The notes under the pieces are model-generated. The model did no database searches. It saw only the letters and a program-made list of their open reading frames with translations, and was not told the origin of the DNA. A DNA stretch of 64,000 bases from Trinickia caryophylli (GTDB lineage Bacteria; Pseudomonadota; Gammaproteobacteria; Burkholderiales; Burkholderiaceae), in the NCBI RefSeq assembly GCF_034424545.1, contig NZ_CP139971.1, positions 930,001-994,000 of the forward strand. The letters are read 5' to 3'. A program made the translations under genes and the position numbers. This document shows positions 47,344 to 54,861 of the stretch, piece after piece. Positions within the stretch are counted from its first letter, which is position 1; each line of letters starts with the position of its first letter.

Positions 47344-47967
47344 TCAGATTTCGCCTTCCTCGATCAACCTCGCCAGTGTTGATATGTCCACGCCATGGTT
47401 TTTCGGCTCATGTGTTGATGCTATCCGCTCGCGAGGTGCCTTCCCGGGTTTTTCGACGACAACCAAGTCCACCACACCCATACCCATCGCGTCGTCAGGT
47501 ACGCCATGCTTCAACATGTCGCCAATCTCGCGCGGTTTCACACGCTGCTCGAACTTCGGGCGACTGTTTGTCCGCTTGAACGCGCCTTCGGCAAACAGGA
47601 TCTTCGCGCGCAGCGCCTCGAAGCTGTAGCCGCGCCCGAGCCGGTTCATCACGCGGATTAGGTTGTTCAAACTCTCCGTGTACGCGTTCGTCACGGGGTG
47701 GTCGAAGTACGCCAGAATCTATGGCATCCAGTTCTGGAACGCCTTCGTCAGCGGCTCGAAATGCCCGTGCAGGCCGTGCGGAATGGACTTATACCAGTTG
47801 CCAAAGGCTTCATAAGCCTCGTCCGGAGTGGTGGACTCATAGTCGCCTGCGGCAGCACCGCGCGCGCGGCGTCGCGGTACGGCCGCCACATGTCCATTGC
47901 GACGTACTGCGTCGTGCTCGACCGCTAAAACGGCATAAGCGGGCAGGTTCAGGATGTTCGCAGGCAT
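47344..47967 (-). pseudogene. Decayed ISL3-family transposase (C-terminal remnant)
   Basis: The fragment holds recognisable ISL3 transposase text in pieces. QYVAMDMWRPYRDAARAVL is read from 47909 in one frame. YEAFGNWYKSIPHGLHGHFEPLTKAFQNWMP follows in another frame after a junction near 47840 where the catalytic middle is missing. An in-frame amber codon lies at 47719-47721, then AYTESLNNLIRVMNRLGRGY continues to the C-terminus. At least one frameshift/deletion and one nonsense change make it inactive. No terminal inverted repeats or target duplication were found by eye. Confidence 0.8.
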
Positions 47968-48031
47968 TTTTTACTTCGAGCGGCCGGGGACGAAATCATG
48001 CAACCTGCGTCGATGCAATGCTCCGCGCTCC

Positions 48032-48679
48032 CTACCTGCACTCTGTACCAGATTGCGTTTCGAAGTTGGGGTTGCTCATGTAGACCTTAGCGCGCCCCGT
48101 CCTTGGTACGATGTGTCCATCCTCGTAGATGATCCAGGAAAGCGCGATTGAGTCCTCCTTACCTAGACCTTTCATTTGGATGATCGGGTAATAGACAGCA
48201 TCCATAAATGCCTTCGGGCCAAGGCCTTCGTAAGCTCCCGACGCCCCGGCAGGAATTCGAGAGGCGAACATGTTCTCGCCCAGCGCGAGTGGGCACGAGT
48301 GCAGCCAGGAGTAGAGCGTTTGGCCGTTGGCAAGAGGAATCTTCTTGGCGAAGTAGAGCGCTCGTCGCTCGTCGTTGGGAAGATGCCCGTCAGTACCGCT
48401 CGCCAGGCGAGGGTCCGCCCTGCGGATCACCCTGTCAAACGTGTCCTCATCGACGTCGCCCCGAATGTATTGACGCTCTATATCATTGACTAAAATCGTT
48501 ACCGACGGCTCGGGTGCCTTGGCTACTGGGGGGGCAGATTGAGCCGGTTTGGCGCTCAACGTGGCGTCATGATTGCTACACCCGACAATACACAGCGCTG
48601 CGAGCGCAAGAGTGGCGTGCCTCAGCCATTCATGCGGCCAGCTCTCGTTCTGCTCGCGAAACTTCAGTTCCTCAGCCAT
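48032..48679 (-). CDS. Hypothetical lipoprotein-like protein
   Basis: A 215-residue protein of unknown function. A hydrophobic stretch with a lipobox-like end (ALAALCIVGC, Cys at about 34) follows an unusually long polar N-terminus, so the true start may lie nearer the hydrophobic part. The rest is soluble, with no recognised motif. It sits just beyond the transposase remnant, and its base composition is less GC-rich than the flanks, suggesting transfer. Confidence 0.6.
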   Translation of the reverse strand: MAEELKFREQNESWPHEWLRHATLALAALCIVGCSNHDATLSAKPAQSAPPVAKAPEPSVTILVNDIERQYIRGDVDEDTFDRVIRRADPRLASGTDGHLPNDERRALYFAKKIPLANGQTLYSWLHSCPLALGENMFASRIPAGASGAYEGLGPKAFMDAVYYPIIQMKGLGKEDSIALSWIIYEDGHIVPRTGRAKVYMSNPNFETQSGTECR

Positions 48680-48692
48680 GCTGTTTTCCGTG

Positions 48693-49055
48693 CTATTGCT
48701 GAACGGTACGGTTTTCTATAATCGCAGTAGGTGCGGGCTGTATATTCGGGCGCGTGTACGCTGGGTCATTCGCATCCAGACAGCGAAATGTCACGTCACT
48801 TGTGGTATCGATGCCCATGCGGGTCCGACGCGAATCCTCGGTGACTAGCTGAAAATGCTTGCCCATTGAAGCGCACTTCTCGTTTCCCGCCGCGAACGCA
48901 CTTTGGCGGCCGGATGACGCCGCGCGCATACCGTCGGAAGTAGCCGAGACGCTGTAGGTATCTTTGCCAACTTCTACGACGTCCGAAGTGCTGATACAGG
49001 CAGCCAGGACAGTCGTCAGCGCTGCGATAAACAACACGTGGTTCCCCTTCATCAC
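48693..49055 (-). CDS. Hypothetical lipoprotein
   Basis: A 120-residue protein with a clear lipoprotein signal (MMKGNHVLFIAALTTVLAAC, Cys about 20). The mature part, DTYSVSATSDGMRAASSGR, resembles short exported lipoproteins common in Burkholderia accessory regions; function unknown. It ends 13 bp before the other lipoprotein gene, so the two are probably co-transcribed. Confidence 0.7.
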   Translation of the reverse strand: MMKGNHVLFIAALTTVLAACISTSDVVEVGKDTYSVSATSDGMRAASSGRQSAFAAGNEKCASMGKHFQLVTEDSRRTRMGIDTTSDVTFRCLDANDPAYTRPNIQPAPTAIIENRTVQQ

Positions 49056-49071
49056 TGCTCCTGTTTTCCGA

Positions 49072-49449
49072 TTAGAGCGAAATTACAAGGTCGGAGTACC
49101 GACTCACGGTGTCATCGTTGGTTAGCAGCCGCAATGGCTCAGTAATGGCCTGTGCGACTAGCATCCGGTCAAACGGATCGCGGTGAATATCGGGCAGATT
49201 GCGAACCGCCGCAGCGTGTGTCGCCGTCACGGGCAGTTCGCGAAAGCCCGCTTCTTGCATGCGGGCTACTAGCTCGTTCACGTCTGCGTCCAGCTTCCCG
49301 ATTCCAGACTTGATTGCGATTTCCCAAATGCTCGCGGCGCTGACGAAAACGGTTTCTGCGCTCAACATGATGGTCTCGGCCTTCTTCGTGAGTTGTTTGT
49401 CGCCGCTCATGGCCCACAGGAAAATGTGCGTATCGATCAACAGGCGCAT
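49072..49449 (-). CDS. VapC-family PIN-domain toxin
   Basis: A 125-residue PIN-domain ribonuclease. The acidic catalytic residues are visible in LLIDTHIFLW (Asp6), SIWEIAIK (Glu about 42) and DIHRDPFDRMLVAQA (Asp pair near 90-94). It would cleave RNA unless bound by the upstream antitoxin. Its ATG overlaps the antitoxin stop codon (TGATG). The pair lies in the accessory segment between the transposase remnant and the sensor kinase. Confidence 0.92.
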   Translation of the reverse strand: MRLLIDTHIFLWAMSGDKQLTKKAETIMLSAETVFVSAASIWEIAIKSGIGKLDADVNELVARMQEAGFRELPVTATHAAAVRNLPDIHRDPFDRMLVAQAITEPLRLLTNDDTVSRYSDLVISL

Positions 49450-49682
49450 CAGCGACCCTCAAATGTCGCCAAGACATCGTCCGGCAAAGGCGCGTTGAAA
49501 TCGTCAGCGACCTTGATCTTCCCCTTCATCAGACCGAAGCGAAGTTTGGGCTTCGCCTCGACCGATACGAGGCGCACCACCGGGGTTCCAGCCTTCGCGA
49601 TAACAACTTCTTCGCCACTGACAGCAGCCTCAATGAGACGCGAAAGCTGCGACTTTGCCTCATGAATATTTACGGTTTGCAT
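49449..49682 (-). CDS. Phd/YefM-family antitoxin
   Basis: A 77-residue antitoxin. The N-terminal DNA-binding part is typical of Phd/YefM (MQTVNIHEAKSQLSRLIEAAVSGEEVVIAKAGTPVVRLV). The C-terminal part (DDFNAPLPDDVLATFEGR) would wrap and inhibit the toxin. AGGA precedes the ATG. It is expected to repress its own promoter through the inverted repeat 27 bp upstream. Confidence 0.92.
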   Translation of the reverse strand: MQTVNIHEAKSQLSRLIEAAVSGEEVVIAKAGTPVVRLVSVEAKPKLRFGLMKGKIKVADDFNAPLPDDVLATFEGR

Positions 49683-49705
49683 AACATCCTCATCAATGTG
49701 AGCTT

Positions 49706-49734
49706 AGTTTAGCCTAGCTAACACGAAAATGCAA
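49706..49734 (-). promoter_or_regulatory. Toxin-antitoxin promoter and operator
   Basis: On the minus strand TTGCAT (-35) and TAAACT (-10) are 17 bp apart. The perfect inverted repeat TTAGC-CTA-GCTAA at 49709-49721 overlaps the -10 and spacer, as expected for autoregulation by the antitoxin complex. Confidence 0.55.
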
Positions 49735-50077
49735 GCAGCGCATACATCGCACGCGGGCGGTGGTCCAGCTCCGCATGGCCTGGAAGCTGCTGCACGAAAT
49801 ACGGATACCCCTTTTTCGAAAGCCCCCTCAGCCCCTCGTCCCGCCATCCAGCCCCGTCCGCGGCCACCAGCCGTACCGCCGAAGCTTCCGACCCCCGCAT
49901 CCGCCACATCACCCGCCCGCCACGCGATCCGCCATTGGCATCCCGTCCGTATTCGCGCACAATTTGACAAAGCCGTCCGCGGCCGCGCAAGCGGTGCGGA
50001 CACCCGCGACTTCAACGAATGCGCCGCGGCTCACCGTCACTGCCGCGCCGATTTTTCCGCGCCCATACAACGATCGC
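49735..50077. other. Intergenic stretch before the sensor kinase gene
   Basis: About 340 bp between the toxin-antitoxin promoter and the chosen kinase start. The kinase frame is open through most of it, but the translated sequence is low-complexity Pro/Arg/Ala without a signal or domain, so it is treated as non-coding. No convincing promoter, palindrome or RNA gene was found. Confidence 0.5.
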
Positions 50078-52243
50078 ATGCCTGCCGCCGGTCTACCGAC
50101 TCCGCCTGTTCCGCGCAAACACTCCGCAGGCCGGCGAGCCGCCGCTCGCGGGCCGCTCGCCGCCGCCGTGCTGACGGCCGCGGTCGTGCTCGCCATCACG
50201 TCCATCACGGCCTTCATCGTGCGCGAACATCTGATCGATGCCGCGCGCTCGAGCTTCGATGCGCGGGCCGCACGCGTCACCGCCGATCTGCGCCGCGAAC
50301 TGGGCCTGTGCACCGAGGTCCTGCGAGGCGCAAGCGGTCTGGTCGCGGCCGAAGAGGCCTCCCCTGGTACGCCGTTATCGGCCGATGCCTGGGAGCGCTA
50401 TGTCGCCCGGCTCGCACTCGAAGACGCCCCACCGTGCGTGCGCACGCTCGATTATGCGCGGGCACCCGGGGCCCCCTCGGCGGCGGGCGCGGGACCGACG
50501 TCGGGCACGCCCGAAGGGGTGCCGGCACGCCTCCTGCTGACCTGGCCCCGACGCGGCGACAGCACGGCGGACCAGATGCTCGGCCTGCGCCCGGACACGC
50601 GTGCCGCGCTGCTGCGCGCCGCCGACTCCGGCGAACCCGCGCTGCTCGTGCGCAGATCGCAGATGGCCGAGGGGCCGGAATCGCCCGATGCCGCCGGCCG
50701 TGCGCGTGTCGACCTTTACCTGCCGGTCTACCGCGTTGCGCCGATTCCGCTCGCGCCGGCCGCGCGCCGCGCGGCGCTCGCGGGCTATGTCGCCGCGCAG
50801 CTCGATACCGAGTATCTGTTCGCGAGCGTGGCCGCGCGCACGCCGCACATCGACATCCGGGTGGCCGCCGGCAGCCCGGCGCTCGCCCTTTATCCGCCCG
50901 GCTCGGCGCTGCTCGATATCCGCGACGACTCGCCCCGTTTTCGCCGTACGGACACGCTGCGCTTCGGCGGCCAGGTCCTGGCGCTCGCCTATGCGACGGA
51001 TGACCCGGCCCTCACCTCGCCCGCCGATTTCGGCAGCGCCGCGTTCGTGGCGGCGGGCTGCGTGGCGGCTCTGCTGGCGGGCCTCGGCGCGTACGTATTC
51101 GCCCGCCGGCATGGACCCCGGACCGCGGCGGGCGGGGAGCGCGCGCTGTCGTCGCTGACCGAAGCGCGCATGATGGCGATCATCCGCTCGTCGTCGGAGG
51201 CGATCATCACGATCGACGAAGTGCAACGCATCGTCATCTTCAACCCGATGGCCGAGCAGGTGTTCCGCTGCTCGGCCATGGAAGCGATTGGCGAGACGCT
51301 GGACCGCTTCATTCCCGCGCGCTACCGCGAGGTACATCGCAAACACGTCGAGCAGTTCGGCGCGACCGGCGTTGCCGAACGCCAGATGGGCAGGCAGCGC
51401 ATCCTGACGGGCCTGCGCGCCGACGGCGAGGAATTCCCGATCGAGGCGTCGATATCCCAGATCGCCGACGGCGATGGCCGCCACTTCTACACGGTCATGC
51501 TGCGCGATGCCACGGAGCGCCTCAAGGCCGAAAACGAACTCAAGGCCTCGCGCCAGGAACTGCGCAAGCTCTCGGCGAACCTGCAAAACGTTCGGGAAGA
51601 AGAAAAGACGCGCATTGCGCGCGAGTTGCATGACGATCTGGGCCAACAGCTGACCGCGCTGAAAATGGATCTTTCGTCGGTGCAGCAATTGCTGGCCGGC
51701 GCCACGACGGTGCCGCCGGCCGCGGTCGCCCAGTTGCAGGGCATGCGCCGGCTGATCGACTCGACGGTCGGCTCGGTGCGCCGCATCGCGGCCGATCTGC
51801 GCCCCGTGATGCTCGACGACCTCGGGCTGCTGCCCGCGATCGACTGGCTGCTCAACGACTTCAAGACGCGCTACGGCATCGAGGTCGAGCGACGCATCGA
51901 GCTTGGCGACATGCTCCTTTCACGCAACGGCGCGACCACCGTCTTTCGAATCGTGCAGGAAGCGCTGACCAATGTCGTACGCCATGCCGAGGCCACACGG
52001 GTGTCCGTCGCCCTCACGGCGCAGACCGACCAGTGCACCGTGCGCGTGGCCGACGACGGACGGGGCGCCACGCCCGCTCAAACCGAGGGCCGCGGGGAGA
52101 AATCGTTCGGCTTGCTGGGCATTCGCGAGCGCGCGCATATACTAGGCGGTTCTGTATCGATCGAAACCGCCGTCAAGCGCGGTTTTACAATCACAGTCAT
52201 ACTGCCGCTAGCAGCAATACAACAGGAAGAGGCGCTGCCATGA
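50078..52243 (+). CDS. Membrane sensor histidine kinase (CHASE-PAS-HisKA_3-HATPase, NarL/DegS type)
   Basis: A 721-residue sensor kinase. A helix at about 27-48 and another at about 335-355 flank a periplasmic CHASE-like domain. A PAS domain at about 365-490 (RMMAIIRSSSEAIITIDEVQRI) is followed by a HisKA_3 dimer with the phospho-His in RIARELHDDLGQQ. The HATPase_c end has the N-box FRIVQEALTNVVRHAEA and DDGRGA. It overlaps the LuxR-type regulator gene by 4 bp. The start is uncertain because no strong ribosome site precedes this ATG. Confidence 0.88.
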   Translation: MPAAGLPTPPVPRKHSAGRRAAARGPLAAAVLTAAVVLAITSITAFIVREHLIDAARSSFDARAARVTADLRRELGLCTEVLRGASGLVAAEEASPGTPLSADAWERYVARLALEDAPPCVRTLDYARAPGAPSAAGAGPTSGTPEGVPARLLLTWPRRGDSTADQMLGLRPDTRAALLRAADSGEPALLVRRSQMAEGPESPDAAGRARVDLYLPVYRVAPIPLAPAARRAALAGYVAAQLDTEYLFASVAARTPHIDIRVAAGSPALALYPPGSALLDIRDDSPRFRRTDTLRFGGQVLALAYATDDPALTSPADFGSAAFVAAGCVAALLAGLGAYVFARRHGPRTAAGGERALSSLTEARMMAIIRSSSEAIITIDEVQRIVIFNPMAEQVFRCSAMEAIGETLDRFIPARYREVHRKHVEQFGATGVAERQMGRQRILTGLRADGEEFPIEASISQIADGDGRHFYTVMLRDATERLKAENELKASRQELRKLSANLQNVREEEKTRIARELHDDLGQQLTALKMDLSSVQQLLAGATTVPPAAVAQLQGMRRLIDSTVGSVRRIAADLRPVMLDDLGLLPAIDWLLNDFKTRYGIEVERRIELGDMLLSRNGATTVFRIVQEALTNVVRHAEATRVSVALTAQTDQCTVRVADDGRGATPAQTEGRGEKSFGLLGIRERAHILGGSVSIETAVKRGFTITVILPLAAIQQEEALP

Positions 52244-52890
52244 CCAGAGTACTATTGGCCGATGACCACACGCTCGTGCGCGATGGGCTGCGGCACATCC
52301 TGCAGGGCACGAGCGGTTTCGAAGTCGCCGGGGAAGCATACGACGGGCCCACCACGGTCTCGCTCGTGCGCAATACGCCAGCCGAGGTGCTGGTGCTCGA
52401 TCTGTCGATGCCGGGGCCGCGCAACGGTGTGGAACTCGTCAAGCAGATCAAGGACGAAATACCCTCGCTGCGCATCCTCGTGTTGACGATGCACGCCGAG
52501 CAGCAATACGCGGTGCGCGCATTCAAGGCCGGCGCATCGGGCTACCTGACCAAAGAAAGCGCAAGCACCGAACTCGTCGCCGCCGTGACGAAAGTGGCGG
52601 CGGGCGGCGTGTACGTCAGCCTTTCGATGGCGGAGCGGCTCGCCCAAAGCCTGAACGAGCCGGCCGACATGGCGCCGCACCAGCGCTTGTCAGACCGCGA
52701 GTTCGACGTCTTTCGGCGCATCGCCGCGGGCCAGACCATCACGGAGATCGCGCATGAGCTCTGCGTCAGTGCGAAAACCGTCAGCACCTATAAAACCCGC
52801 ATTCTCGAGAAGATGCAGATGCCGCACGAAGCCGCGCTCGTGCGCTATGCCATTCAGCACAAGCTCTTCGAAGACGGCGATCAGATCTGA
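52240..52890 (+). CDS. LuxR/NarL-family response regulator
   Basis: A 216-residue regulator: receiver at residues 1-120 (VLLADDHTLVRDGL, phospho-Asp in VLVLDLSMPGP, Lys in YLTKESA) and LuxR helix-turn-helix at about 145-205 (LSDREFDVFRRIAAGQTITEIAHELCVSAKTVSTYK). It is the partner of the overlapping kinase gene. Targets are unknown, but the surrounding stress block is a natural candidate. Confidence 0.93.
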   Translation: MTRVLLADDHTLVRDGLRHILQGTSGFEVAGEAYDGPTTVSLVRNTPAEVLVLDLSMPGPRNGVELVKQIKDEIPSLRILVLTMHAEQQYAVRAFKAGASGYLTKESASTELVAAVTKVAAGGVYVSLSMAERLAQSLNEPADMAPHQRLSDREFDVFRRIAAGQTITEIAHELCVSAKTVSTYKTRILEKMQMPHEAALVRYAIQHKLFEDGDQI

Positions 52891-53046
52891 TCGGATTCGA
52901 TCGCCCCGACCATACCCGTCGTTCATGGCCCGGCAACGGGCCGCCCCGGGAACGTAGGAAAGCGCCTACAGGTTCTTCCCGATCGCCTACGCGATCTTCC
53001 TATTTGACCGATTTCCAAGCAGCTGGGCTGTGACGATACTTTCGTC

Positions 53047-53472
53047 ATGAGCACACCCGATTCGCCGCAGCAACCACAGCAGCCACTCAAGGTTTTCGTC
53101 GTCGAGGATTCTCTTCTCGTGCGCGAGCGGCTGGCCGCGCGTATCGAGCCGCCTGCGGGCGCGGCGCGCGTGGTGGGGGAGGCGGAGGATGTGGAGACGG
53201 CGCTGCGCGGCATCTCGGAGAGCACGCCGGAAGCCGTGATCGTCGACCTGCGCCTGACCGACAGCCACGGCATCGATCTGCTGCATGCGCTGCGCAACCG
53301 CACCGACGAAATCGTCACGATCGTGCTGACGAATTACTCGAGCCAGGTGTTCCGCGAGGCGAGCATCATCGCCGGCGCCGATTACTTCTTCGACAAGACC
53401 ACCGAATTCGACCTTGCGATGGATACCATCGCAAGGCTCGCCCGCGAGAAACAGGACGGGCTCGGGCGCTGA
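53047..53472 (+). CDS. Stand-alone response-regulator receiver protein
   Basis: A 141-residue receiver without output domain: VFVVEDSLLVRERLA, phospho-Asp in VIVDLRLTDSHG, switch Thr in VLTN and Lys in FFDKTTE. It is paralogous to the receiver at 33 kb (same VF-VED-x4-RERLA opening and I/V-VDL-x-L core). It lies 156 bp after the NarL-type regulator, so it may compete for or pass on phosphate from the same kinase. Confidence 0.9.
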   Translation: MSTPDSPQQPQQPLKVFVVEDSLLVRERLAARIEPPAGAARVVGEAEDVETALRGISESTPEAVIVDLRLTDSHGIDLLHALRNRTDEIVTIVLTNYSSQVFREASIIAGADYFFDKTTEFDLAMDTIARLAREKQDGLGR

Positions 53473-53525
53473 CGCACCCACCGCTCCCGTCCCGCCTCCG
53501 CCTCCGCTTCCGCCTGATGGATCGG

Positions 53526-53840
53526 CTAGTGTTTTCCGCAGGCTTCGGGGTCGAGCAGTGCCTGCTCGGCCCGATCGAAAGCCAATCGGATTGCCGCCTC
53601 CGGGTCGGCGTTCGCGCAGTGTGGCATCGGAAGCAGCTTGCCGTCACGGGTGACCAGATCCAGCCGCGCATCGTAGTCGGTGCCGGTAACAGTCGTCGAA
53701 TGCATCGCCTCGATCGCGAGGTGGCAGCCGCTGATCGCCCCGGAAAACCGCTCCAATCGGAGTAATTCGACAGCGGCTGCGGCTTCGATGCGCGCGGCCC
53801 CCGGAAACCCGAGGTACACGATTTGCATGCCGATTCCCAT
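53526..53840 (-). CDS. HPF/RaiA-like (sigma-54 modulation/ribosome hibernation) protein
   Basis: A 104-residue protein resembling ribosome-hibernation factors: MQIVYLGF, then ELLRLERFSGAISGCHLAIEAMH and a final DPEAAIRLAFDRAEQALLD, which parallels the beta-alpha-beta-beta-beta-alpha HPF fold. It is divergent from Hpf proper, so the call is tentative. The ATG with GGAGG 6 bp upstream is used. An FNR-type box lies 98 bp upstream. Confidence 0.6.
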   Translation of the reverse strand: MGIGMQIVYLGFPGAARIEAAAAVELLRLERFSGAISGCHLAIEAMHSTTVTGTDYDARLDLVTRDGKLLPMPHCANADPEAAIRLAFDRAEQALLDPEACGKH

Positions 53841-53938
53841 TCTCCGCCTCCGCACCACATCCATATTTGCCTGTCGGGCGTTCGGCGATGCTGCCGACTG
53901 CCATGGGTTTTATCTTGTCGTACCGGGGCAAAAACGCG

Positions 53939-53952
53939 TTGATATGGGTCAA
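53939..53952. promoter_or_regulatory. FNR/ANR-type box (HPF-like gene)
   Basis: TTGAT-ATGG-GTCAA fits the consensus. It is the only recognisable element in the 304-bp gap between the HPF-like gene and the next gene upstream (53841-54144). Confidence 0.6.
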
Positions 53953-54144
53953 CGGACCTTCGGGCCGCGCGCGTGAGCAGATCAGGCCGCGGATCGCCGC
54001 ATCGACTGCCCATCGCTGCGCATGCGGCCAATGCGTATGACGGAAGAAAAGCGCCGCGCATGCTTGCGGCACCCGCGACGGATCGCACGCAAGAGCGGGC
54101 AGCAGGCGCCGCGCTCGCCACATCGTCACCCGCTTCAGAGCAGT

Positions 54145-54849
54145 TCAGGAATCGGATCGCGCACGGCCTGAGTGCGTGCGGGCGTCGATCGCCTCTCTCA
54201 CGCAATAGGCGTCGGGGGTCGGTGCCGAAACGGCCGGCTGCGCGGCATACACACAATAAACCGCCGATGGCACGTTGATCGCCGGACGTACGCAATAGGC
54301 GCCCTTCGCCTTCGTCCCGGCCGGCGCGTTGTCGGCAAGCGCACGCACGCAGTACGCAGCCGTCGATTCGTCAGCGAGCGCGCGCACGCAGTAGGCGGCG
54401 CTTGCGGTCTCCGCAAGCGCGAGCACACAGTACGCCGCGGACATCCCGCCATCGCGCGCCGCCGCGCCGAACTCCGCGTCCATCAAAGACTGACTCGCTT
54501 CGATCAGGGCCGCTCGCCGCGCCTCGTCCGCTTCGTCGGCGTCGATGCCGAGATACGGATCGTGATGAATCATGTGCCCGAAAATGCGCTCGCAGTCGGC
54601 CGCGTAGCGCTGCGTATCGAGGATATGTATGTGCCAGAACTCGTCGACTTCCTCGCTTGGCACGACCTGCACCTCCGGATACTTTGCGGCAAGCTTGAGA
54701 AACTGCCGATATCCGGTCTCCGCACGCGCGATCGCGTCCGCGCCGAGGCGCCCCTGGGTACGGTGCGCGAGCTTCGCTTTGATCCGCTCGAAATCGAGCG
54801 CATCGATGGCTTCCCACATCGTCGCAACGTCTAGGTCTTGCACTTGCAT
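54145..54849 (-). CDS. GRDP-like (DUF1399) protein with C-terminal Tyr-Cys-Val repeat tail
   Basis: A 234-residue protein in two parts. Residues 1-130 resemble the glycine-rich-domain-containing-protein-like family (DUF1399): VPSEEVDEFWHIHILDTQRY, then DCERIFGHMIHHDPYLG, including the conserved W-H-x-H and Asp-Cys. Residues 138-220 hold six copies of YCV in an A-Y-C-V-R-A context at spacings of 13, 13, 19, 13 and 17 residues. No signal peptide or membrane helix is seen. The gene starts 12 bp after the c-di-GMP enzyme gene and is probably translated from the same transcript. The tail could bind metal, form disulfides or be a multi-core peptide substrate; none is established. Confidence 0.7.
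   Translation of the reverse strand: MQVQDLDVATMWEAIDALDFERIKAKLAHRTQGRLGADAIARAETGYRQFLKLAAKYPEVQVVPSEEVDEFWHIHILDTQRYAADCERIFGHMIHHDPYLGIDADEADEARRAALIEASQSLMDAEFGAAARDGGMSAAYCVLALAETASAAYCVRALADESTAAYCVRALADNAPAGTKAKGAYCVRPAINVPSAVYCVYAAQPAVSAPTPDAYCVREAIDARTHSGRARSDS
54199..54432 (-). repeat. In-frame YCV repeat array
   Basis: Six Tyr-Cys-Val codon triplets encode residues 140-142, 153-155, 166-168, 185-187, 198-200 and 215-217 of the GRDP-like protein. The second and third units are near-identical 39-bp repeats (AYCVRALAD); later ones diverge except for the YCV core. Confidence 0.9.
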
Positions 54850-54861
54850 GGTCTCGCTCCA

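Noticed and set aside
49704..50015. Minus-strand frames before the sensor kinase as a gene
   Set aside because: No ribosome site, no domain, and it overlaps the toxin-antitoxin promoter.
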